A DNA stretch of 64,000 nucleotides from Actinocatenispora sp036503555 (GCA_036503555.1 DASXWQ010000031.1:138051-202050); one strand, 5' to 3'. Shown: positions 28,280 to 37,111, counted from the stretch's first letter. Translations and numbers: made by a program. Notes: generated by a model from the sequence alone, not told the origin.

Positions 28280-28304
28280 GGATCCCTTGCACGGTAAGGA
28301 ATCC
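28280..28304 (+). promoter_or_regulatory. Hairpin between the leader frame and dppB
   Basis: GGATCCCTT, loop GCACGGT, AAGGAATCC: a 9-bp stem with one mismatch located 9 bases after the leader-frame stop. It could attenuate or only fold the leader. Confidence 0.3.
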
Positions 28305-28341
28305 CGGCTGCGGTCAGCAATGCCGTGGGGGGTATGCAGGG

Positions 28342-29433
28342 GTGTCGGTAAGACAGGCAGAGGCGGCCGCGCCAACGGCCCCGACCCGGCCCGTCGTGCT
28401 CAGGGTGGTGGGCACGGTCTGGCGCAGCTACGCGTTCCGCCGGATCCTGAAGGCGGTCCTGACCATCTACCTGGTCGCGACGTTCACGTTCTTCCTGGTG
28501 CGGCTGCTGCCGGGGAACCCGGTCGAGGTCTACATCAACACGCAGATGCAGCGCAGCGGCATCTCGTACGACCAGGCCGCGAACATGGCGCAGGCGCTCT
28601 ACTCGTTCGACCCGGGTGAACCGTTGATCCTGCAGTACTTCCACTATCTCGGTGGGTTGCTGCACGGCGACCTCGGCAACTCGATCGGGTCACCGGGTAC
28701 GACGGTCGGCAGCATTCTCGTGGCGTACCTGCCGTGGACGCTGTTCAGCGTCGGGCTGGCGCTGATCATCAGCTTCTGCCTGGGGATCCTGCTCGGCATG
28801 GCGATGGCGTACCGGCGGAACGGGGTCATCGACCACGTGCTGTCGGTGATCGGTTCGCTGCTGCACTCGATCCCGAACTACCTGCTCGCGATCATGATCG
28901 TGGTGTTCCTCGGTATCCAGCTCAACCTGTTCGACGTGAGCCAGATGCGCGGGGCGTACTCGCCCGGTGTCACACCGGAGTTCAGCCTGGACTTCTTCTC
29001 CGACGCCATGTACCACGCGGGCCTGCCCATCACGACGTACGTGCTGACGACGATCGGCTCGTGGATGCTCGTGATGAAGTCGTCCACAGTGGAGACTCTC
29101 GGCGAGGACTACGTGACCGTCGCGAAGGCGCGCGGCCTGCGGGACCGGCGCATCGCCACCGCGTACGTCGGGCGCAACGCGGTGCTGCCGCTGTTCTCGC
29201 AGCTCGCCATCGCGGCCGGGTTCGTCGTCGGCGGCTCGATCCTGATCGAGCAGGTCTTCCAGTACCAGGGCATCGGATACCTGCTGTTCCGCGCGGTCAA
29301 CGACCGCGACTACCCACTGATGCAGGGCATCTTCCTCGTCATCACGATCGCCGTCGTCCTCGCCAACCTGGTCGCCGACCTGCTGTACGGCCGGCTCGAC
29401 CCGCGGATCCGGATCGGTGGTGGTGAGCGGTGA
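28342..29433 (+). CDS. Peptide/nickel-type ABC transporter permease (DppB-like)
   Basis: A 363-residue permease of the Dpp/Opp class. Six helices; the first, near residues 36-56, is followed by L-L-P-G-N-P-V-E-V-Y, the hallmark of DppB proteins. The contact loop is E-D-Y-V-T-V-A-K-A-R-G-L near residues 254-265. The GTG start at 28342 has only a weak upstream purine stretch. Its stop overlaps the dppC-like start (GTGA). The operon continues through two ATPases to a Tat-type lipoprotein. Confidence 0.93.
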   Translation: MSVRQAEAAAPTAPTRPVVLRVVGTVWRSYAFRRILKAVLTIYLVATFTFFLVRLLPGNPVEVYINTQMQRSGISYDQAANMAQALYSFDPGEPLILQYFHYLGGLLHGDLGNSIGSPGTTVGSILVAYLPWTLFSVGLALIISFCLGILLGMAMAYRRNGVIDHVLSVIGSLLHSIPNYLLAIMIVVFLGIQLNLFDVSQMRGAYSPGVTPEFSLDFFSDAMYHAGLPITTYVLTTIGSWMLVMKSSTVETLGEDYVTVAKARGLRDRRIATAYVGRNAVLPLFSQLAIAAGFVVGGSILIEQVFQYQGIGYLLFRAVNDRDYPLMQGIFLVITIAVVLANLVADLLYGRLDPRIRIGGGER

Positions 29434-30338
29434 CCGCGACCGTCGGTACGAGCACGCTGGAGTCGCCCGCCGCCGCGCGCCGACCGGTACGCCCGACGCG
29501 GAACCTGCTGCGGTCCCTGACCCGCAGCCGGTCCGGCACGATCGGCTTCGTTCTGGTGGCGCTGATCGTGCTGGTGTCGTTGGTGGGACCGCTGTTCACG
29601 CCGGACACGCTGCCGACCGACACGAACTCGGTCTACCTGCCGCCGAGCGGCAGCCACTGGCTCGGCACCGACTCGTCCGGCCGGGACGTCCTGGTCCAGG
29701 TCATCAACGGCGGCCGTACGGTCATCGTGGTCGGGTTCGCGGCGGCGGTGCTGTCCACGCTGATCGCGATCGTCTTCGGCTCGCTCGCCGCGTACCTCGG
29801 CGGGGTGGTCGACACGATCGTGGTCGCCGCGACCGACATCGTGCTGACCGTGCCGCAGATCGCGCTCCTCGCGGTGCTGTCCTCGCTGTACCACCTGGAC
29901 AACACGCTGCTGCTGGCCGGGCTGATCGGCATCCTGAGCTGGCCGACGCTGCTGCGCGCGGTGCGGGCGCAGGTGCTGTCGCTGCGCGAGCGGGAGTACG
30001 TGGAGGCCGCGCAGCTGCTCGACCTTGGTACGACGCGGATCCTGTCGGTGGAGATCCTGCCGAACATGGCGAGCTTCATCGTCATGAACTTCATGATCGG
30101 CATGACGAACGCGATCTACGCCCTCGTCGGCCTCTACTTCCTCGGCCTGGCCCCGCTCGCGGGCCACAACTGGGGAATCATGCTGAACGAGGCGTGGACT
30201 CGTGGCGCCATCTTCGACTCCGACAGCGTGTTCTACATCCTCTCCCCGGTGATCGCGATCAGCCTGCTGCAGCTGGGCCTGGTCATGATGACGCGCTCGC
30301 TGGAGGAACTGCTCAACCCGCGGCTCCGGCAGGACTGA
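29430..30338 (+). CDS. Peptide ABC transporter permease (DppC-like)
   Basis: A 302-residue permease of the DppC class. Helix one lies at residues 37-56; the conserved H-W-L-G-T-D-S-S-G-R-D follows near residues 75-85. The ATPase-contact loop is E-R-E-Y-V-E-A-A-Q-L-L-D near residues 187-198. It forms a heterodimer with the DppB-like protein and is translationally coupled to it. Confidence 0.93.
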   Translation: MTATVGTSTLESPAAARRPVRPTRNLLRSLTRSRSGTIGFVLVALIVLVSLVGPLFTPDTLPTDTNSVYLPPSGSHWLGTDSSGRDVLVQVINGGRTVIVVGFAAAVLSTLIAIVFGSLAAYLGGVVDTIVVAATDIVLTVPQIALLAVLSSLYHLDNTLLLAGLIGILSWPTLLRAVRAQVLSLREREYVEAAQLLDLGTTRILSVEILPNMASFIVMNFMIGMTNAIYALVGLYFLGLAPLAGHNWGIMLNEAWTRGAIFDSDSVFYILSPVIAISLLQLGLVMMTRSLEELLNPRLRQD

Positions 30339-30398
30339 GCATGAGCGGAGACGGACGTCGACCCGGGCGTACGAGCACCGGAGGGCGGATGACCAGCG

Positions 30399-31442
30399 AT
30401 GACCGATGAACCTGTGCTCGCGGTGCGGGACCTGGTGGTGGAGTACCGGACAGCGGCCGGGCCGGTGCGCGCCGTACGCGGGGCGAGCTTCGACCTGTAC
30501 GAGGGCGAGAGCCTGGCGCTGGTCGGCGAGAGCGGCTGCGGCAAGACGACCCTCGGCCTGGCACTGCTGAGACTGTTGCCCCGCCTGGGAAGTACGCCGC
30601 ACGGCGAGGTCCGGTACCGGCGCGCCGACGGGTCGACGGTGGACCTGCTGGCGATGCGCAAGGAGGAGCTGCGCCGGTTCCGCTGGCACGAGGCGGCGAT
30701 GGTGTTCCAGGGCGCGATGAACGCGCTCAACCCGGTGCTGCGCGTCCAGGATCAGATGTACGACACGATCCGCGCGCACCGCTCGATGTCCGCGTCGGAC
30801 GCCCGCCGGCGCTGCCACGAGGTGCTGGACATGGTACGGCTGGAGCCGCGCCGGGTCATGCCGAGCTACCCGCACGAGCTGTCCGGCGGGATGCGCCAGC
30901 GGGTGCTGATCGCGATGGCGCTGCTGCTGTCGCCGCGGGTGCTCGTGCTCGACGAGCCGACGACCGCGCTGGACATCCTGACCCAACGCTCCATTGTGGA
31001 CGTACTGCAGGAGCTGCGGCGGGAGCTGGGCTTCGCGATGGTGTTCGTGACGCACGACCTGGCGCTCGCCGCCGAGCTGGCCGACCGCGTCGCCACCATG
31101 TACGCCGGACGCATCGTGGAGCTGGGCGACGCGCGGGACGTCTTCGCCGGGCCGCGGCATCCGTACACGGCGGGGCTGATCCGGGCGGTGCCGCCGGTCG
31201 TCGGCGACGCGACCGAGATCAGCTCGATCCCGGGTGGACCGCCGAGCCTGGCCGCACTGCCGCCCGGCTGCCCGTTCAGTGTCCGATGTGGACTGTCGGC
31301 CGAGATCGGGGACGACGGTCCCGCCGAGGTCTGCGTACAGGCGGATCCGGAACTGGCTCGGGTCGGGACGCGGCACGAGAGTGCCTGCCACTACTCGGAT
31401 CGGGTCGAGTTCGCCCGGGAGGTGATCACCGATGGCGTCTGA
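30399..31442 (+). CDS. Peptide ABC transporter ATP-binding protein (DppD-like)
   Basis: A 347-residue ATPase. Walker A is G-E-S-G-C-G-K-T-T near residue 43, the signature is L-S-G-G-M-R-Q-R-V, and Walker B is V-L-V-L-D-E-P-T-T. The C-terminal oligopeptide-transporter domain carries the cysteines G-C-P-F-S-V-R-C ... C ... C that bind an Fe-S cluster in some relatives. GGAGGG lies about 13 bases before the ATG. It overlaps the next ATPase gene by 11 bases. Confidence 0.92.
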   Translation: MTDEPVLAVRDLVVEYRTAAGPVRAVRGASFDLYEGESLALVGESGCGKTTLGLALLRLLPRLGSTPHGEVRYRRADGSTVDLLAMRKEELRRFRWHEAAMVFQGAMNALNPVLRVQDQMYDTIRAHRSMSASDARRRCHEVLDMVRLEPRRVMPSYPHELSGGMRQRVLIAMALLLSPRVLVLDEPTTALDILTQRSIVDVLQELRRELGFAMVFVTHDLALAAELADRVATMYAGRIVELGDARDVFAGPRHPYTAGLIRAVPPVVGDATEISSIPGGPPSLAALPPGCPFSVRCGLSAEIGDDGPAEVCVQADPELARVGTRHESACHYSDRVEFAREVITDGV

Positions 31443-32472
31443 TCCGTTGATGTCACTGGAATCGGTGTCGCAGATCTTCGGCAGCCGGCGCGGCGAGATC
31501 CCCGCGGTACGCGACGTGTCGCTGGACCTAACCGCCGGCAAGGTGCTGTGCCTGGTCGGGGAGAGCGGTTCGGGGAAGACGACCACCGCGCGGATCGCCG
31601 CCGGCCTGGACCGCCCGACCTCCGGTACGGTGCGCTTCGGCGGCCAGGACGTGTGGGGTGGCGACCGCGGTGCGTTCCGCGAGTTCCGCCGCTCCGTGCA
31701 GTACGTGCACCAGGATCCGTACGCGTCGCTGAACCCGATCCGCACCGTCTTCGCCACCCTGGCCGGACCGATGCGCCGGCACAAGCTGGTCGCGAACCGC
31801 GACGAGGCCTGGCAGAAGGCCGCGGAGCTGCTGGAACGCGTCGACCTCACCCCGGCGGACACGTTCCTCACCAAGTACCCGCACCAGCTGTCCGGCGGGC
31901 AGCGCCAGCGGGTCGCGGTGGCGCGGGCGCTGACCCTCGGGCCGAAGCTGATCATCGCGGACGAGTCGACGTCGATGCTCGACGTGTCGATCCGGATCAG
32001 CCTGCTGGCCATGCTGACCCGGCTGTCCGCCGACCTCGGCGTCGGCTTCCTGTTCATCACCCACGATCTCGCGCTGGCCAAGTACTTCGGTCGGGACGGC
32101 GACATCGCCGTGATGTACCTGGGGCGGATCGTGGAGCACGGGCCGACGCGCGGGGTGATCTCCTCGCCGCGGCACCCGTACACCCGGGCGCTGCTCGCCG
32201 CGATCCCCGAGCCCGACCCGGAACTCAACGCGCGCAAGCGATCCGCGGGATCGCTGCTGCGCTCGATGGACACACCCAGCCTGCTGCGCCTGCCGACCGG
32301 CTGCACGTTCCATCCCCGCTGCCCGAGCTGGGTGGCGGGCGAGTGCGACGTGACCGTGCCGACGCTCGACGCGGTCACCGCGGACCACCAGGTGGCGTGC
32401 CCGCCGGTACTCCGGCAGGAGCGCGCCGAGCCGCCGGTCACCGTGCTGGCGGAACAGGACGGTACCGCCTGA
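31432..32472 (+). CDS. Peptide ABC transporter ATP-binding protein (DppF-like)
   Basis: A 346-residue second ATPase. Walker A is G-E-S-G-S-G-K-T-T, the signature is L-S-G-G-Q-R-Q-R-V-A, and Walker B is L-I-I-A-D-E-S-T-S (Ser-Thr instead of the common Pro-Thr). The C-terminal domain has G-C-T-F-H-P-R-C-P and two further Cys. It pairs with the DppD-like ATPase. Its TGA shares a base with the next ATG (TGATG). Confidence 0.92.
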   Translation: MASDPLMSLESVSQIFGSRRGEIPAVRDVSLDLTAGKVLCLVGESGSGKTTTARIAAGLDRPTSGTVRFGGQDVWGGDRGAFREFRRSVQYVHQDPYASLNPIRTVFATLAGPMRRHKLVANRDEAWQKAAELLERVDLTPADTFLTKYPHQLSGGQRQRVAVARALTLGPKLIIADESTSMLDVSIRISLLAMLTRLSADLGVGFLFITHDLALAKYFGRDGDIAVMYLGRIVEHGPTRGVISSPRHPYTRALLAAIPEPDPELNARKRSAGSLLRSMDTPSLLRLPTGCTFHPRCPSWVAGECDVTVPTLDAVTADHQVACPPVLRQERAEPPVTVLAEQDGTA

Positions 32473-32657
32473 TGTTCGCGCCGCAACTGCTGCGCATGGC
32501 GTTCCGCTGGGCCGTGCTGATCAGCCTCGCCGGCGGCGCGCTCGCGCTGCTCACCCACCGCGGTACGCCGCAGTTCGTCATCTCCGTCTTCATGTTCGGC
32601 GCCGGTGTCGTGTTCACCGCACTCGTCATCGTGCTGTCGCGCATCCCTGGTCGTTGA
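32472..32657 (+). CDS. Small two-helix membrane protein in the peptide ABC operon
   Basis: A 61-residue protein with two hydrophobic helices (about 10-27 and 35-56) and short basic ends. It is coupled to the upstream ATPase by TGATG and lies just before the binding-protein gene, so it is co-expressed with the transporter. No family is recognised. It may stabilise or regulate the permease; that is a guess. Confidence 0.6.
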   Translation: MFAPQLLRMAFRWAVLISLAGGALALLTHRGTPQFVISVFMFGAGVVFTALVIVLSRIPGR

Positions 32658-32688
32658 CCCCGTTCCCGTACGGATCCGGAGGATTCCC

Positions 32689-34500
32689 ATGGCTTCGACG
32701 CCATCCCCGCACCAGATCGAACTGTCCCGCCGGCGCGTCCTGCAGATCTTCGGCATCGGCGCGGCCGGCGCCGCGCTCGTCGGCACCGGTACCGCGTGCA
32801 GCCCGAGCGAGAAGGCGAAGGGCAAGGGCGAGTTCCACGGCGCCTGGCCGTACGAGGCGGAGCCGAAGGGCCACTTCAACCTCGTGAACCCGTTGCCGGA
32901 CGCGATTCTCGGCAACTACGGCATCTACATGGACCTGCTCGTCCCGCCGCCCGCGATGTACCTGTGGAAGGAGCGCAAGTACGTCGCGCTGCTCGCCGAG
33001 GACGGCAGCTGGGGCTTCGACGAGGCGGCCAAGACGTACAAGCTGAAGTTGAAGTCGGGTCTCAAGTGGAGCGACGGGAAGTCCGTCACCGCAAAGGATC
33101 TCGTCACGTCGCGCTGGCTCGCGTACATCATGCGGGACATCCTGTGGGACTACCTGGACAAGGTCGAGGCGACCGACGAGCTGACCGTCACGGTGCACAT
33201 GAAGGAACTGTCCACTGTGGTGGAACGTTACATGCTGCGCTACCCGATCTACTCCGACGCGGTGTACGGCGACTACGCCAAGCGGGCGCAGGACATCGTC
33301 GCCGCCGGCAAGGACATGGACAGCCCGGAGGGCAAGAAGCTCAACGACGACTTCCAGAAGTTCCGGCCGAAGAAGGTCGTCGTCTGCGGCCCGTACAACT
33401 TCGACTACAACAGCATCACCAACTCGCAGCTCACCCTCGTCAAGAACAAGACGGGGTACGCCGCGGACAAGGCGCCGTTCGACAAGATCGTGCTGTTCAA
33501 CGGTGAGGTGCCGGACGTGACGCCGGTCGTCGCCGCGAAGAACGTGGACTACGCGACGCACGGCTTCCCGGTCGCGAGCGAGAAGGCGTTCCAGAAGAAG
33601 GGATACCGGATCCTCCGGCCCCCGACGTACGCCGGCTCGGCGCTGTACATCAACCTCGACAAGCACCCGGAGTTCCGGGACAAGCGGGCGCGGCAGGCGC
33701 TGGCGTACGCGATCGACCGGAAGACGAACGGCACGGTGACGCTCGGGAAGTCGGGCATCGGCGTCAAGTACATGACCGGGATGTCGGACAACCTCGTGCC
33801 GGTGTGGGTCACCGACACCGGCAAGCTCAACACGTACGACCTGGACAAGGCGAAGGCCGAGTCGATGCTGAAGGCCGCCGGCTGGAAGAAGTCCGGCGGC
33901 AAGTGGACGACGCCGCAGGGCAAGCCCGCCTCGTACGAGATCAGCTTCCCGGCCGAGTTCGCCGACTACTCGGCCTCCGGGCAGAACGTCGCCGACCAGC
34001 TCAACGAGTTCGGCTTCAAGCTGACGCCGCGCGGGGTGACGCACGTCGAACACCCGATCGACGTGGACAAGGGCGACTTCGACATGGCGATCCAGACGTG
34101 GGGGGCGTCGACCGCGCCGCACCCGCACTTCGCCTTCAAGCAGGCGCTGTTCACGCACAACATCCCTGTCGCGTCGAACAACGGCGGGCGCGGCATCGGC
34201 TTCGAGTTGAAGCAGAAGACCGACGCGTTCGGCACGATCGACCTGAAGAAGATCGTGCTCGACTCGGCCGAGGGGCTCGACGAGGAGAAGCAGAAGGCGA
34301 ACGTCACCCGCGCCGCCATCGCCTTCAACGAACTGCTGCCGATCCTCCCGTTGTTCGAGCGCTACGGCAACAACCCCGCGCTTGAGGGCGTACGCGTCGC
34401 GAAGTGGCCGCCGGACAGCGACCCGATCCTGCAGAACGCCCCGTACGCCGACAACTTCGCCGTGATGATGCTGATGGACGGCCGCCTCAAGCCGGCCTGA
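32689..34500 (+). CDS. Peptide ABC transporter substrate-binding lipoprotein (DppA/OppA-like, Tat-type)
   Basis: A 603-residue SBP_bac_5 family protein. The N-terminus L-S-R-R-R-V-L-Q-I-F-G has a twin-arginine pattern, and T-G-T-A-C forms a lipobox, so it is probably a Tat-exported lipoprotein. Family motifs include L-K-S-G-L-K-W-S-D-G-K-S-V-T-A-K-D and R-Q-A-L-A-Y-A-I-D-R. GGAGGATTCCC precedes the ATG. It is the last gene of the operon and is followed by a strong terminator. The exact ligand, peptide or other, cannot be read from the sequence. Confidence 0.92.
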   Translation: MASTPSPHQIELSRRRVLQIFGIGAAGAALVGTGTACSPSEKAKGKGEFHGAWPYEAEPKGHFNLVNPLPDAILGNYGIYMDLLVPPPAMYLWKERKYVALLAEDGSWGFDEAAKTYKLKLKSGLKWSDGKSVTAKDLVTSRWLAYIMRDILWDYLDKVEATDELTVTVHMKELSTVVERYMLRYPIYSDAVYGDYAKRAQDIVAAGKDMDSPEGKKLNDDFQKFRPKKVVVCGPYNFDYNSITNSQLTLVKNKTGYAADKAPFDKIVLFNGEVPDVTPVVAAKNVDYATHGFPVASEKAFQKKGYRILRPPTYAGSALYINLDKHPEFRDKRARQALAYAIDRKTNGTVTLGKSGIGVKYMTGMSDNLVPVWVTDTGKLNTYDLDKAKAESMLKAAGWKKSGGKWTTPQGKPASYEISFPAEFADYSASGQNVADQLNEFGFKLTPRGVTHVEHPIDVDKGDFDMAIQTWGASTAPHPHFAFKQALFTHNIPVASNNGGRGIGFELKQKTDAFGTIDLKKIVLDSAEGLDEEKQKANVTRAAIAFNELLPILPLFERYGNNPALEGVRVAKWPPDSDPILQNAPYADNFAVMMLMDGRLKPA

Positions 34501-34516
34501 TCGGACCGTTCGCCAC

Positions 34517-34553
34517 GACGCCGGCGGGGTACGTTCCGTACCTCGCCGGCGTC
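34517..34553 (+). terminator. Strong terminator of the peptide ABC operon
   Basis: A 17-bp stem (34517-34533 with 34537-34553, one G-T wobble), loop TTC, followed by the T-rich CTTGTGTGTTG. It starts 17 bases after the stop codon. Confidence 0.85.
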
Positions 34554-34659
34554 CTTGTGTGTTGCTGTCCGTCCACAGTGGTCGGTCCGTGTTCCGGGAC
34601 GGGGAGTGGCGCCGGGCATCCAAGACCGCAACGCGGTCCCCCCATGCACTGGACGCGGC

Positions 34660-34825
34660 ATGAACTGCGCGCGATGCGGCAGTCCCCTGGCCCCGACGCC
34701 GTCGCCTGCGCGACGTGCGGGCAGCCCGCCGGCAGGGTCCGCCTCGCCAGGGCCAGACCTCGGCGCCACCATACGGTCCGACCGTGCCCGGCGGCGGCGT
34801 CTCGTGGCGCCCGTCGGGGTACTGA
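34660..34825 (+). pseudogene. Frameshifted zinc-ribbon gene remnant
   Basis: From the ATG at 34660 the frame reads M-N-C-A-R-C-G-S-P-L-A. The next frame continues P-D-A-V-A-C-A-T-C-G-Q-P-A-G, and the third continues Q-G-P-P-R-Q-G-Q-T-S-A-P-P-Y-G-P-T-V-P-G to a stop at 34823-34825. Joined, these make a classic double-CxxC zinc ribbon with a Pro/Gly-rich tail, as expected of a small actinobacterial protein. Two single-base losses (near 34690 and 34735) would explain the breaks. Sequencing error is possible but would be needed twice. Confidence 0.4.
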
Positions 34826-34987
34826 TCGACGCATCGTCGCCGGTCGATGTACTCATCGTGTGACGACAGCGTCCGGTAGCTGCCCGGTGACATGGTGATC
34901 ATCGGCATAGCCGGATGTGGCCGGATATTCGGTCCGCTACGCCGAATGTCCGGCCGCCCGGACTTTCCTGATGGGAGCCCGGATCGG
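34826..34987. other. Non-coding gap before the repeat protein
   Basis: No convincing gene is seen. Two copies of CCGGATRT (TCCCGGATCG-like and GCCGGATGTGGCCGGATATTCGG near 34910-34932) form a short direct repeat. The right end carries the likely promoter of the next gene. Confidence 0.3.
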
Positions 34988-34993
34988 TAGCCT
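34988..34993 (+). promoter_or_regulatory. -10 element of a likely leaderless transcript
   Basis: TAGCCT followed by 8 bases and the ATG at 35002, with no ribosome binding site. A GTG at 34996 lies too close to the -10 to be transcribed from this promoter. Confidence 0.4.
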
Positions 34994-35001
34994 CGGTGGA
35001 C

Positions 35002-35856
35002 ATGACCGCCAGTACCGAACCGGCCAAGCAGGGACGTCGGCCCCGCGGCGGTCGGCTACCCACCGTACTGTTCTGGGTCGGCGTCATGCTCACCCCGATC
35101 GCCGGCGCCGGGATCTGGTTCGCGCACGGCGGTGGCCCGTTGCGTGGCGCCGCGCTGCTGGCGCTGCTCGGCACGGTCCTCATCGGCCTGTCCGTGGTGC
35201 TCCGTCGCGACAGCGAGGGCACCCGCCTCGAACTCCAGGGAAACCTGCTGGCCGAGGTCGAGTCGCTGCGGACCGAGCTGGGCTCGGCGATGACCACCGC
35301 GCTGCAGCGCGCCAGCCACGGTACGCACGCGGAGCTGGCCGCGTTGCAGGAGCAGGTGGACCGGCTGACCGGTCAGCTCGCCCGGCCGGAGCCCGTCGCC
35401 GCGCGTACCGCCCCGGACGAGCGCCGCGCCGTGCCGCGCCGCGGCGGTGTGCCGACCCCGCGCCCCATCGACCCGCTCCGCGACAGCATGCCCCGCGGCC
35501 TCGACGCGATCCGCGACAGCCTGCCCCGCGGCATCGACCCGGTCCGGGACAGCATGGGTGGCCGTGGCATCGACCCGATCCGGGACAGCATGGGTGGCCG
35601 TGGCATCGACCCGGTCCGGGACGGCCGCGGGCCGGACCCCGTCCGGGACAGCGTGGGTGGCCGGGGGATCGATCCGGTACGCGACAGCATGGGCGGTCGT
35701 GGCATCGACCCGGTGCGGGACGGCGCGAGCGCGCCGCCGCCGGTGGATCCGTTGCGGGACAGCGTGTCCCGACTCGACCCGTGGGCCGACCTGCGCGGTG
35801 GAACAAAGCCGGCGGAGCCGCGGCGGGCCAGGCACCGGCACCGGGCCGAGGACTGA
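35002..35856 (+). CDS. Membrane protein with coiled coil and tandem I-D-P-V-R-D-S repeats
   Basis: A 284-residue protein. Two hydrophobic helices (about 22-42 and 49-66) are followed by a coiled-coil segment (about 72-125, E-V-E-S-L-R-T-E-L ... L-Q-E-Q-V-D-R-L). From about residue 153 there are nine to ten tandem units of the pattern [I/V/L]-D-P-[V/I/L]-R-D-S-x-G-G-R-G. The unit is charged, regular and probably exposed to the cytoplasm. No known family is recognised. The transcript appears to be leaderless. Confidence 0.6.
   Translation: MTASTEPAKQGRRPRGGRLPTVLFWVGVMLTPIAGAGIWFAHGGGPLRGAALLALLGTVLIGLSVVLRRDSEGTRLELQGNLLAEVESLRTELGSAMTTALQRASHGTHAELAALQEQVDRLTGQLARPEPVAARTAPDERRAVPRRGGVPTPRPIDPLRDSMPRGLDAIRDSLPRGIDPVRDSMGGRGIDPIRDSMGGRGIDPVRDGRGPDPVRDSVGGRGIDPVRDSMGGRGIDPVRDGASAPPPVDPLRDSVSRLDPWADLRGGTKPAEPRRARHRHRAED
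35458..35790 (+). repeat. Tandem 36-bp coding repeat array
   Basis: Units of 12 codons (some shortened to 9 or 11) encode G-R-G-I-D-P-V-R-D-S-M-G. Units at 35530-35700 are almost identical in DNA (GGTGGCCGTGGCATCGACCC recurs), pointing to recent duplication and probable length variation between strains. Confidence 0.8.
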
Positions 35857-35892
35857 GAGGCCCGGACGGGGTTCAGCGGCACCTCCGGCCCC

Positions 35893-37077
35893 TCACTTGT
35901 CGATGTCGCCGACCACGAAGAACATCGAGCCGAGGATGGCGATCAGGTCGGGGACGAGGCAGCCGGGCAGCAGCGTGCAGAGCGCCTGGATGTTCGCGTA
36001 CGAGGCGGTGCGCAGCTTGAGCCGCCACGGGGTCTTCTCGCCGCGGGAGACCAGGTAGTAGCCGTTGATGCCGAGCGGGTTCTCCGTCCAGGCGTACGTG
36101 TGGCCCTCGGGCGCCTTGACGACCTTCGGCAGGCGTACGTTGACCGGCCCGGTGGTTCTGTCCACTTCGGACAGGCACTGTTCGGCGAGGTCGAGCGACA
36201 CGTGTACCTGTGCGAGCAGGCACTCGAACCGGGCGTGGCAGTCGCCGGCGGTGCGGGTGACGACGGGCACGTCGAGCCGGTCGTACGCCAGGTAGGGCTC
36301 GTCGCGGCGGAGGTCGAAGTCGAGCCCGGAGGCGCGCGCGACGGGCCCGGACACCCCGTACGCGGCGGCCTGTTCGGCGGTCAGCACACCGACGCCGACG
36401 GTACGGGCGAGGAAGATCTCGTTGCGCAGGATGATGTTGTCGAGGTCGGGCAGCCGCCGGCGTACCTCGCCGATGGCCTGGCGGCAGCGGGTCGTCCAGC
36501 CGGCCGGGACCTCCTCCTTGAGGCCGCCGACCCGGTTGAACATGAAGTGCATGCGGCCGCCGGCGACCTCCTCCATCACCGTCTGCAACGCCTCGCGTTC
36601 CCGGAACGCGTAGAACATCGGGGTGATCGCGCCGATCTCCAGCGGGTACGAGCCGAGGAACATCAGGTGGTTGAGCACCCGGTTCAGCTCGGCGAGCAGG
36701 GTGCGCAGCCACACCGCCCGGTCGGGTACGGCCATGCCCATGAGCCGCTCGACCGCCATCACCACGCCGAGCTCGTTGCTGAACGCCGACAGCCAGTCGT
36801 GCCGGTTGGCGAGCACGATGATCTGCCGGTAGTCGCGCACCTCGAACAGCTTCTCGGCACCGCGGTGCATGTACCCGATGATCGGCTCGGCGGCCTTGAC
36901 CCGCTCGCCGTCGAGCGTCAGCCGCAGCCGCAGTACGCCGTGCGTCGACGGGTGCTGCGGCCCGATGTTGAGCACCATGTCCGCGGTGGCCAGCTCGGGG
37001 TCGCCGAGCTGGTCGAGGTCGATGACCTGGTCGGCCCCGGACCCCATGCCCACGACCAGCTCACGGGAGGACTCCAT
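35893..37077 (-). CDS. nuoD: NADH-quinone oxidoreductase subunit D, solitary copy (NuoD-like)
   Basis: A 394-residue 49-kDa-subunit homologue. Family signatures are present: N-I-G-P-Q-H-P-S-T-H-G-V-L-R, G-Y-M-H-R-G-A-E-K-L and the C-terminal G-S-M-F-F-V-V-G-D-I-D. No other nuo gene is nearby, so this is a free-standing paralogue or a displaced subunit, as in some actinobacteria that carry a second nuoD. The HRG arginine is the residue methylated by NDUFAF7/MidA in the mitochondrial homologue, and a MidA-type gene lies 1.3 kb away. GGAGG is 8 bases before the ATG. Confidence 0.92.
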   Translation of the reverse strand: MESSRELVVGMGSGADQVIDLDQLGDPELATADMVLNIGPQHPSTHGVLRLRLTLDGERVKAAEPIIGYMHRGAEKLFEVRDYRQIIVLANRHDWLSAFSNELGVVMAVERLMGMAVPDRAVWLRTLLAELNRVLNHLMFLGSYPLEIGAITPMFYAFREREALQTVMEEVAGGRMHFMFNRVGGLKEEVPAGWTTRCRQAIGEVRRRLPDLDNIILRNEIFLARTVGVGVLTAEQAAAYGVSGPVARASGLDFDLRRDEPYLAYDRLDVPVVTRTAGDCHARFECLLAQVHVSLDLAEQCLSEVDRTTGPVNVRLPKVVKAPEGHTYAWTENPLGINGYYLVSRGEKTPWRLKLRTASYANIQALCTLLPGCLVPDLIAILGSMFFVVGDIDK

Positions 37078-37111
37078 GCCTGCATCCTCCCACCCGCCGG
37101 TTCGGTACGGG

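Noticed and set aside
29310..32915. A 1201-codon minus-strand frame opposite the peptide ABC operon
   Set aside because: It covers four clearly coding plus-strand genes and shows no family features.
35458..35790. The tandem array considered as a CRISPR-like array
   Set aside because: Units are contiguous, in frame and encode a protein repeat; there are no spacers and no cas genes.
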